Source: Kangiellaceae bacterium
GTDB lineage: Bacteria; Pseudomonadota; Gammaproteobacteria; Enterobacterales; Kangiellaceae
Direction: 5' to 3'
Length of the DNA: 34,175 nt
NCBI GenBank assembly: GCA_030590405.1
Contig: JAUUYO010000001.1
Location: 1-34,175 of the forward strand
The notes under the pieces were generated by a model that was given only the letters and a program-made list of their open reading frames with translations, had not been told where the DNA came from and made no database searches. The position numbers were made by a program, and so were the translations under genes. Shown piece by piece: positions 24,346 to 32,900 of the stretch; positions within the stretch are counted from its first letter, which is position 1, and each line of letters begins with the position of its first letter.

Positions 24346-25461
24346 CTACTCAATTGCCACAAAATCGTCAAAATGTTCGATTTTGACTTTATGGTTGGCC
24401 GCTAATTGACCGACTCTATCGAGCGTTTGGATATGCGCAATATTATCCATTTGCCAAAGGTCTTTCGGCTGGACATCGGTTACGCCAATTGCTTGCAGGC
24501 CTTTTTGAGTGAGGTTAGTGTTGTAACGCATATAAGTGAATAGTTTTTCGGCTGTGGGGCCTTTAGTATTAATTAAATCGCCAATTTCCATATCGATCTC
24601 ATCACCACACAAACACTTTCCAAATGACCGGCAAAGAAGATCTTGCTCAACACTTGCTGCAGACATAAGCGCCTGGGGAGTTTGGGTAGCGGTGTAGCCC
24701 AAATGCATATCTTTTGTTGTTATCTCCTTTTTAACTTCTGGTACGTTACCGGTCCCGACCGACACCAGTAACATCTTGTTTTCCCCCGTTGGCCATTGCA
24801 ATTTATAAGGTTCAAGGGTGGCCATTAAAAAAGTCTGAAAAGAGGGGTTGTTGTAGGGGGTGACGCCGCCATCGACAAACAGAAACTTAGTATCGCCAAG
24901 AGTAATGCTTTCTGGCTCAAAAAAGGTAGGTGCTGCGGTACTCGCTCGGACCAGCTGCCAAAGGGGCAGGTTAAGATTACAGTCAGGTAAATTTTTGTCA
25001 TTAAATAGTGCGTTGGGATTATTACTCATCAACCAGGGTGAGCCGGTGGAGGCGTTTCGCATCACTATCATTAACAAGGTTTTGATGGTATTGCTGCCCA
25101 AAGTCTCTGATCTGCCAAACGTATCTTTTAATATTCGAGTGATGGCTTCTGATTGGTATTTAAAATAAAGACGCTTTGAAATGGAGGCTTTTTTGAATAT
25201 CTCCTGACTGCATTCCAGATAAAAGGGACGAATTTCTGCGGTACTCATGCCGGTCGCCAGTGCTGTCGCAAGAATAGCGCCGGTACTTGTGCCTGAAATA
25301 TAGTCAAAGTAATCAGACAGTAATAAATCGGGGTTAGCTGTTGCCTGGCGTAACTGTTGTTCGATTTGCTCTAACATGCCCAGCGCTAACAGGCCTCGGA
25401 TACCGCCGCCATCAATCGTGAGTATTTTTTTCTGTTGCTTGTTTTGCTGTTTAGAAGTCAT
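24346..25461 (-). CDS. patatin-like phospholipase
   Basis: A 371-residue serine acylhydrolase without signal peptide or membrane helix, so cytosolic. The patatin signature is complete: oxyanion loop G18-G-G-I-R-G23 in ILTIDGGGIRG, nucleophile Ser59 in SGTSTG, and catalytic Asp197 in FLFVDGG. The fold continues with TPYNNPSFQTFLMA and LLVSVGTGN. It is of the soluble bacterial group that also includes the CBASS effector CapV, but no CD-NTase gene is nearby. GGAG lies about nine nt ahead of the ATG. It is convergent with alr and divergent from the lipoprotein/TIR run, separated by 324 bp with two hairpins. A role with the TIR genes is inferred from position only. Confidence 0.92.
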   Translation of the reverse strand: MTSKQQNKQQKKILTIDGGGIRGLLALGMLEQIEQQLRQATANPDLLLSDYFDYISGTSTGAILATALATGMSTAEIRPFYLECSQEIFKKASISKRLYFKYQSEAITRILKDTFGRSETLGSNTIKTLLMIVMRNASTGSPWLMSNNPNALFNDKNLPDCNLNLPLWQLVRASTAAPTFFEPESITLGDTKFLFVDGGVTPYNNPSFQTFLMATLEPYKLQWPTGENKMLLVSVGTGNVPEVKKEITTKDMHLGYTATQTPQALMSAASVEQDLLCRSFGKCLCGDEIDMEIGDLINTKGPTAEKLFTYMRYNTNLTQKGLQAIGVTDVQPKDLWQMDNIAHIQTLDRVGQLAANHKVKIEHFDDFVAIE

Positions 25462-25636
25462 TGATATTGCTCCAATTATTGTTTCATATCATAGATATTC
25501 GCTGGCTGAAAGGCAAGTTGAGTGTCATCTTTTAGAGCATGTAATAGACTATTTGTCTGTCGCATGAATCTCGAATATGAGCTAAATCTTACTATTCCTT
25601 TCCAATTTGTGTTTTTTCTGATAAAACTAGACCTTA

Positions 25637-25691
25637 GGAGCCTGTCTGAAAATAGGAAACCTACTACGGTCTCTATTCTCAGACAGGCTCC
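25637..25691. repeat. long near-perfect hairpin in the patatin/lipoprotein gap
   Basis: Arms GGAGCCTGTCTGAAAATAG and CTATTCTCAGACAGGCTCC (19 bp, one A-C mismatch) around a 17-nt loop. Its right arm overlaps the next palindrome by two bases. The arms resemble terminal repeats of small transposable elements, so it may be a tiny MITE. Confidence 0.85.
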
Positions 25692-25728
25692 AGGGGCTGT
25701 TGATCTTTCATAGTTCAACAGCCCCTGG
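25690..25728 (+). repeat. dispersed palindrome, copy 3 (perfect)
   Basis: CCAGGGGCTGTTGA and TCAACAGCCCCTGG form a perfect 14-bp stem around TCTTTCATAGT. It is the best-preserved of three copies (others at 19838-19866 and 20532-20562). Confidence 0.88.
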
Positions 25729-25740
25729 TATCTAGCGGAA

Positions 25741-25746
25741 TATAAT
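25741..25746 (+). promoter_or_regulatory. candidate -10 element for the lipoprotein/TIR run
   Basis: A consensus TATAAT lies 39 nt ahead of the lipoprotein ATG, 12 nt after the perfect palindrome. No clear -35 hexamer; that position falls inside the palindrome's right arm, so the hairpin sequence could influence the promoter. Confidence 0.4.
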
Positions 25747-25785
25747 TTCCCTGTTATTTTTACCCTATTGGTAAGGACGATAATA

Positions 25786-27438
25786 ATGATAAATGGCCAG
25801 CTGTTTTCCACCCAGTTCAAACAAAGACTTATGCTCGTTATCTGCTGTATTCTGTTGAGCGCCTGTAGTGGTCATCAAATCAGGCAAGATAAGCTACTAA
25901 AAGCCCATCAGACATTCTATGATGATTATGAACCCAATTTGCAAAAATTTAACCGTGAGATCAATCAGTCATTAACCTTACGCAAGCGTTCAGTGAGTTT
26001 TTACACTCAGGAAATGCTGGAAAGTAAGGCTCAATATTTTGATGCCAAAGATATCGCACAAATTCAATCAACGGTTTCAGAGTATAAACGTAACCGCGAT
26101 GTGCTGCTCAATGATATTGCTTTTCGATACCGCAAACTGATTGAAGATGTTGAGTTGAGGTTTGGTCTAACCGAGCCATCGGGATTGGTGAATTATCCGT
26201 CATTCTTTGCCATTGGTGGAAAAAACATACTGCATGTTAACCCCATGGATAAAAAAGGCAGGCAGTACATCAATGTCTTCAAGTTGGGGTTAGCTGCAAC
26301 TTTGACTTTATACGACAACTTTATCATTGCGATTATGCCGTATCAGGAAAATGGCCATTTCCGGCGAAAAATCAATTACGACAATATTGATAATCAAAAA
26401 ATTATCGAAGATATTTCAGGCAACTTCCGTCGATTAGATAATTATAAAGATACCCTGCGAGTGGTTGAATTTAATGATAACGTCAGAAAATGGGAAAAAC
26501 AAAACATCACCCATGCGATGATTTTAGATAAAGATAACGATTATTTTAATGTCCTCATCGATGGAAGTTATACCAATAAACGGATTAAAGATATTTCCTT
26601 ACTTGATCGGTTGGCCTTCCGCACGGTCAGGTTTAGACGTATTTTGCGAGACACCATGTTTGATTTTGGTAATGAGAGCATGAATTTCGTCAGTAAAATA
26701 TTTGGTAATAGCATGGGACTGATTTCTTCAAGAGAAGGCTATCTTAAAAATATTCCCCGCAGTCATAAAGACAAAATTGAAAGTGAATTAATGCCAGGGG
26801 ATATCTTGCTGGAAAAGACTCCCTTTCGTTTGACTGATCGATTTATCCCAGGCCACTGGGGGCATGTGGCGATTTGGACCGGTTCAGAAAAACAGTTAAA
26901 AGAGCTTGGTATTTGGAATGAGTTGCCCGCTCTCTACAAAAAAGCCCAAACAAGACTAGGTTATCAAGGCCCTTCCTTTCAGCAGCAGATTCGCTCGGGG
27001 CATAAAATTATCGAAGCGCTTCGACCCGGCGTACAGATCAATAGTTTAGAGCATTTTTTAGACATTGATGATATGGCGGTTTTACGTGATAAAAAGGTTA
27101 AGCAAGCGGCAATGAAACGGTATTTAACCAGAGCTTTTGAACAGGTTGGCAAGGAGTACGATTTTAATTTTGATGTTGAAACCGATAAAAAAATTGTTTG
27201 CTCCGAGTTGGCATTTGTTGCTTATGACGATTACCAATGGCCAGTGGCTAAAACCGCAGGTCGTTATACGATTTCCCCCGATCATGTCGGTGAAAAAGCT
27301 AATGGTGAAGGGCCTTTTGAACCGGTAATGTTGTATCATGATGGAAAAATAATAGAGAGTAATATTCAAATTAATTTTAACCATTTGATGAAGGCTGAGT
27401 ATCAACAAGTGTCAGCCGATCTTGTGCCTATTCTATAA
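25786..27438 (+). CDS. large lipoprotein with permuted NlpC/P60 (YiiX-like) domain
   Basis: A 550-residue protein. The start is ATG 25786 with AAGGA eight nt ahead; an upstream in-frame TTG lacks one. A lipoprotein signal (MLVICCILLSAC) ends at lipobox Cys27; the next residue is Ser, so outer-membrane sorting is likely. Residues about 40-330 are mostly helical and unknown to me, with long charged stretches. From about 340 (ELMPGDILLEKTPF) comes a circularly permuted papain-like NlpC/P60 domain of the YiiX/YebB kind: His360 in GHWGHVAIW precedes Cys472 in KIVCSELAFVAYDD. Members cleave peptides or acyl/amide bonds; the substrate is unknown. It leads a same-strand run with the TIR genes, 20 nt upstream of the first. 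Confidence 0.85.
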   Translation: MINGQLFSTQFKQRLMLVICCILLSACSGHQIRQDKLLKAHQTFYDDYEPNLQKFNREINQSLTLRKRSVSFYTQEMLESKAQYFDAKDIAQIQSTVSEYKRNRDVLLNDIAFRYRKLIEDVELRFGLTEPSGLVNYPSFFAIGGKNILHVNPMDKKGRQYINVFKLGLAATLTLYDNFIIAIMPYQENGHFRRKINYDNIDNQKIIEDISGNFRRLDNYKDTLRVVEFNDNVRKWEKQNITHAMILDKDNDYFNVLIDGSYTNKRIKDISLLDRLAFRTVRFRRILRDTMFDFGNESMNFVSKIFGNSMGLISSREGYLKNIPRSHKDKIESELMPGDILLEKTPFRLTDRFIPGHWGHVAIWTGSEKQLKELGIWNELPALYKKAQTRLGYQGPSFQQQIRSGHKIIEALRPGVQINSLEHFLDIDDMAVLRDKKVKQAAMKRYLTRAFEQVGKEYDFNFDVETDKKIVCSELAFVAYDDYQWPVAKTAGRYTISPDHVGEKANGEGPFEPVMLYHDGKIIESNIQINFNHLMKAEYQQVSADLVPIL

Positions 27439-27458
27439 AAATTAAAATTGGTAAGATT

Positions 27459-29873
27459 ATGTCAGGACAAATTAAAACTTCATCAAATCATCATAAGTAC
27501 CATGCGTTTATTTCTTATCGCCATGCTGACAATAAAGAGCAGGGCAGGCAATGGGCGAGCTGGTTACATCAATCGATAGAAACTTACCAGATCCCGTCAG
27601 ATTTAGTCGGTAGAGTCAATGAACGCGGTGATGTGATCGGGGCGAGAATTTTTCCTGTTTTTAGAGATGAAGAAGAGTTACCCGCCCATGCCGACCTTGG
27701 TAATGCGATTGTTAAAGCACTCGACTCGACTCGTCTGCTAATCATTTTATGTTCGCCCAATGCTGTTGCATCGACTTACGTGGCAGATGAAATCGATTAT
27801 TTTAAAAGTTGTGGTCATTCCGACCGGATCATTGCTGTGATGATCGACGGGGAGCCGAATACCAGTTGGGACAGAAGTAAACTGGCGTCAGGTTTTACCG
27901 TAGAAGATGAGTGTTTCCCCATTCCATTACAGTTTGAATATGACGATAAAGGTCAACGAACTGAAAAACACGCCGAACCGATCGCCGCTGATTTTAGAAT
28001 TAACGACAAGGGTAGAACCAAACAAGGTTGGACAACCTCAAACGCCTATAAAAAACACCTAAAAGAATCAAGCAAATATTCGACTAAAGAAATTAATCAA
28101 TTAGTTGAAAAATATCACCAACAACAGCACTTAATGTTGTTAAAAATAATTGCGGGAATATTAGGTGTTCCATTGAGAGAACTGACTCAAAGGGACAAAG
28201 AATATCAACTTGAATTAGCCCGACAAAAAGCAAAAAAATTAAGGCGCTGGTTAGTTGCCGTTGGTTTATTAGCGATTGTAGCGATCACCGCTGGGATTTT
28301 TGCCTATATTCAAATGAAGCAAGCGGCTAAACAGCGGGATAAAGCAGAAGCGGTTTTATTAGAAGTCAAAAATAATTTAAACTTTATGAATTTTGATTTA
28401 CGTGTCGCTCTGGAAACCTATACGCCGTTATCAGTGCAATTAAAGTTAGATAAACAGATCGACACTGTGCTTGGTACTTTGAATACTTATGGGGATGTTT
28501 CCAGTCAATCAATGGAAGATTCCGCAGCAGTTCTGATCCATAAAGCCAATGTTTTGATTAATGATGGAATGGTTGAATTATCCGAAGTTTTAAAGTTAGG
28601 TTTGGAAGCACAAGCAACCTTTGAAAAACTCATAGTTGATGATCCTGATGGCCAATTTCATCAACGCAATTTAGCGGCTGCAAAAGTTTTAATTAATCGT
28701 GTTTATCAACGCCAGGGAAAAAATAATAAAGCGTTGGAATATTGTATTTCGGCCGAACAGATTATTGAAATACTATTGCAGTCAGATCCTGAAAATATCG
28801 AGTTATTATCCGATTTAGCTGATATTCAAAGTGCCATAGGGGATAACTATTCCAATATGGCTGAGCTGGAAGAAGCTTTAATGTTTTTTCAGCGGGCGCT
28901 GGATAGTCGTTTAAATCTGGCTCAAAGAGAAACAGATAACCTGATCCATCAAGACGCGATTGCTTCTTCCTATTCAGATATTGCCACAGTTTATTTGAGC
29001 CTGAGTGAATATCAATCGGCTGAGAAAAATTACTTATCAGCATTAGAGGTTAGAAAAGATCTTAACAATCAATATCCCAATAATAATAAATGGCTTCATA
29101 ATTTATCAGTAGTGAAAAATAACCTGGCAACAACCTATCTCAGAAAGGGAGATTATGATTTAGCTCTGGTCCACTATACCGCATCTTCTGAAATCGATAA
29201 GCGGATGATTCAAGTTGATCCAGATAATATCTCCTGGGGTAAGAGTTATGTGTCCGGGTTATCTAATCTGGGCGATGTTTACCAAAATGTTGAAAATATT
29301 GAAAAAGCTTTTGAGGCTTATCAGAAAGCATTAAATTATGGCGTCACCATAAAATATCAAGAAAATGATTTTTACTGGCAAACCTTTTTACTCGAGTTGC
29401 AAAACAAAATAGCGCCGATTTTTTTACAAAGCAATTGGGTCCAGGAGGCGATTGAGATATATAAAAAGGCGATTACGCGAAATCAATTATTGATCAATAT
29501 GGTTCCTGATGATTCTGATCTGGTTACCGAATTACTTATTTTGCATTATGAGCTGTCTAAAATATATATTTCAAACGAAGAGTTAGAGCGAGCCTATGAG
29601 ACTCGCACCAGTGCGTTGAAAACTATAGAAAATAGCTTATTAAAATTTCCCGGAAATTCAGAGTTAAAACGAAGCAATATGGTGGTTCATTTTCAACTTT
29701 ACCAAATTAAAAATCAAATGCAGAATTTTCAGGGCGCGCTGGATAGCGCCAGGCAAGCACTCGATATCTTGCTACAATTGAAAAGTGATCATCAATTGTC
29801 AGACAGTGATGCTGGTTTGATCGAGCATATTAACAACGTCATAACTAAACTTAATAACTTATTAGAAGGTTGA
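27459..29873 (+). CDS. TIR-transmembrane-TPR protein
   Basis: An 804-residue protein. The N-terminal TIR domain (about 13-150) has YHAFISYRHAD, the box FPVFRDEEELPAHADLG, LLIILCSPNAVAS and Glu111 in YVADEIDYF, the position of the catalytic glutamate in NAD-cleaving TIRs. A connector follows, ending in a short helical bundle (HLMLLKIIAGILGVPLRELTQRD). A single membrane helix lies at about 264-286, flanked by basic residues. The C-terminal 500 residues are TPR-type helical repeats (IATVYLSLSEYQSAEKNYLS, LATTYLRKGDYDLALVHY, LGDVYQNVENIEKAFEAYQK). By the positive-inside rule the TIR should be cytosolic and the TPRs periplasmic. Function is not established; it sits directly before a second TIR gene. 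Confidence 0.87.
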   Translation: MSGQIKTSSNHHKYHAFISYRHADNKEQGRQWASWLHQSIETYQIPSDLVGRVNERGDVIGARIFPVFRDEEELPAHADLGNAIVKALDSTRLLIILCSPNAVASTYVADEIDYFKSCGHSDRIIAVMIDGEPNTSWDRSKLASGFTVEDECFPIPLQFEYDDKGQRTEKHAEPIAADFRINDKGRTKQGWTTSNAYKKHLKESSKYSTKEINQLVEKYHQQQHLMLLKIIAGILGVPLRELTQRDKEYQLELARQKAKKLRRWLVAVGLLAIVAITAGIFAYIQMKQAAKQRDKAEAVLLEVKNNLNFMNFDLRVALETYTPLSVQLKLDKQIDTVLGTLNTYGDVSSQSMEDSAAVLIHKANVLINDGMVELSEVLKLGLEAQATFEKLIVDDPDGQFHQRNLAAAKVLINRVYQRQGKNNKALEYCISAEQIIEILLQSDPENIELLSDLADIQSAIGDNYSNMAELEEALMFFQRALDSRLNLAQRETDNLIHQDAIASSYSDIATVYLSLSEYQSAEKNYLSALEVRKDLNNQYPNNNKWLHNLSVVKNNLATTYLRKGDYDLALVHYTASSEIDKRMIQVDPDNISWGKSYVSGLSNLGDVYQNVENIEKAFEAYQKALNYGVTIKYQENDFYWQTFLLELQNKIAPIFLQSNWVQEAIEIYKKAITRNQLLINMVPDDSDLVTELLILHYELSKIYISNEELERAYETRTSALKTIENSLLKFPGNSELKRSNMVVHFQLYQIKNQMQNFQGALDSARQALDILLQLKSDHQLSDSDAGLIEHINNVITKLNNLLEG

Positions 29874-29910
29874 GCAGGTCAATTTCTTGTAATGGAAAAA
29901 ATCAAAGAGC

Positions 29911-32900
29911 ATGACTGATAGTCAAAAATATAAATACAAAGCATTCATCAGTTACAGTCATCAGGACAGTAAGTGGGGCGATTGGCTACATAAAGCGCTA
30001 GAGTCTTACACCGTCCCGAAAACAATTCGTGGAAAGCCCAATCGAGACGGCAAAGTCCCTGATAAGTTATTTCCTGTGTTTAGAGACCGGGAAGAGCTTC
30101 CTACCGCCACTGATTTAGGGGCGGTGATCTCAAACGCCATACAAAGCTCTGCTTATCTAATTGTTATTTGCTCGCCTCGCTCGGCAAAGTCGATGTGGGT
30201 GAATCAGGAGATCATCAACTTTAAAGCTCTGGGCCGAGAAAATCGGGTGCTGGCAATTATTGTCGATGGTGAGCCGAACGGTGCTGACAAACCGGGAATG
30301 GAAGATATTGAATGTTTTCCTGAGGCATTAAAGTTTATAGTGGGTGATGACGGAAAGCAGACTAGCGAAAGAACCGAGCCCATCGCAGCTGATGCACGCG
30401 AGGGAAAAGACGGTAAGAAAAACGCACTGATTAAGTTACTTTCTGGCCTGCTTGGGGTTAATTATGATGATTTAAAGCAACGTGAAAAAACACGTCAGCG
30501 TCATCGCCGAATGACTTATTTTGTCGCGGCGACTTTATTTGCCGCCGTTGGGATTGGTTATTGGCAGTACGCACAAAAAATTGAGAACCAGCGGTTAATT
30601 GAGGAAAGCCAATCACTCGCCATTCAATCACAAGAAGCTCTAAAACAAGGTGATAGTAAAAGGGCGATATCTCTAGCGCTTAAAGCATTGCCTGAGGATC
30701 TGGACGATGCTGACAGACCTTGGGTAGAGTCAGCCGAAAATGCCCTGTCAAGGGCGATGTATCAACACAAGGAGCAATATTCGTTTAAGGCTCATCAAGG
30801 CAAAGCCACTCATGTGATATCCAGTCCAGATGGTCGTTATTTATTCACTGCTGGTGACGATAGAAAAATAAAAAAGTGGAATGTAAGCCGTCAACAACTG
30901 ATTGAGCAATTTGACAATCATCATGCGCCGTTACTGATTCTCTCCCATCATCCAATATTGCCAATACTGCTTAGCTGGGATGTTGATAGCCATGTGATTA
31001 TTCGCGACTTGGACAGCCATCAAGTTTTGGCAAAATTTGATCACTATGGTACCGATTATAATAAAAATGTTCGTTGGAGCGATGATGGCCAATTGGTTTT
31101 TATTAATCAAACGGCATGGAGCCTGAAAAATAAAACGGAAGTTTCATTAGATTTTTCTAGCACAGCGAGCCAATATGAAAATACCGTTTATCTTCCCATA
31201 CAAGGAGCGACTGACACGGCGATTGTTGATAGCGGCAATATTACCCTGGTTGATTTGGAAAACCGTAAAGAAATTGGCCATTTATCAATCGCTGAATCAG
31301 TTGATAAGCATCCTGGTGATATTGCCTTGATAGCATTGATCGATCAGAAAAAATATTATTTAGCCATCTATCAGGGGGGTGGTGCTTATTTATTTGATGC
31401 TAAAACCTATCAGTTGATCAAAAAATTATCCCACAAGATTGCAATTTTACTCGATTCGGATTGGGAAGATGGTAAGTTACTCCATTTTACCGATTATGAA
31501 TTTCGTCTTTGGGATCCTCAAACGGGTGTCGATCGGCTTTTGCACCCGGAAGCAGAAAGGATCATCATCAGCAAAGGCGTTAGTCTGGTTCAGGGGCGTG
31601 AACATCTCGCCATGATCAAATACAGTGATAAAATTCAGTTATTTGATTTAAAATTGGGACAAGTGACCAAAACTTTTACTAGTGGAAAAAAGCAGGATAG
31701 TTCCTCTTCCATTTATAACCAGATTGAACTGATCCAGGCGGCGAGTTTTAATCCTGACAATGGATTGTTAAATATAGCACTTATTGATGGTCGTATTCGT
31801 GCTTTTTTATTGGCAGATTTAGATAAAAGCTTATCGATTAATTTAAACTCGCCGATCAAAGAACTGATCCATTCTAAAGATCAGCGATTTTATGCCGCCT
31901 ATCTGACCAGCGGTGAGCTAAAACTGATTGATATAGAAAACAAAAAAATATTATCGGTTGCCGAAAATATCTCTTTAAGTGCTTTTACTTTTGCCAATGG
32001 TGGGAATCATCTGGCAATAATATCGGACAATCGAGTGAGCCTTTATGATACCAGTCAGCTGGTTGACTCTACAAAGCCAGTTACTCCGAAAGTCATGTTG
32101 CCCTTTGCGATAGAGGTGTCGCTGAAAGCTAAAATTATTCTTTCAAAAAGTGGTCAAAAAATAGGCTTAGTCAGTAATTATGATCAGCTAGCGATCTATG
32201 ACTTTAAACTCAAACAGTGGTTATCAATGCCAACCAGTAGCGGCTTGCAGGCTATTAATGCTGTGGCTGATCGTTGGCTGGTTAATTCGACGGATTTAAA
32301 ATTAACCAGGTTGGATAATGAGCTTATTCAACAGCATGAATCAGTCCTGCAAGATAAGCAGCTTTATCCTTTTTATCCTGATATTTATAAGTTTGATCAA
32401 ACAATGAATCATTCAATCTGGCTGGACAAAAACGGTCAGGTCGAATATCGAAATTTGAAAAAAAATAAATTGATAGCCAGTGTTGCTTTGGGACTAGGCA
32501 ATTCTTTATTCACCGATCTGAGTGCTAACGGTGAACTGGCACTTATAGGTAATTATCAGGAAATTTTACTGGTCAAAGAAAATGCAGTTAACAGCTCTGT
32601 TAGATTCACTCCCCGATTTAGCGATAACACTTCTTTTTTGTTTGCATCTCTTAATCCGCAAGGGAGCCAATTGACACTGGTAGAAAGTCTGTACAATAAC
32701 GGAGACAATCAACAAATCGTTATTTATCAACTGGATCTGTTTGATGAAAAAAAACCGACGATAGTATGGCAGTCTAAAATACTTGATGGACAGTTTACTG
32801 TTTTGCATCACACAAGTGAGGCGATAGTTTTAAAAAGCGATAAAAAACTGGTACTTTTCAATCGGGCAGAGAGAAGTATAAAACAAGCATCTAAACAGTT

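Noticed and set aside
24346..25461. Patatin as a CapV effector of a CBASS operon
   Set aside because: No CD-NTase, Cap2 or Cap3 gene is found on either side. Neighbours are alr and the lipoprotein/TIR run.
25476..25820. 114-codon minus-strand ORF across the two hairpins
   Set aside because: Runs through the palindromes, the lipoprotein start and the patatin ribosome site, and its residues look random.
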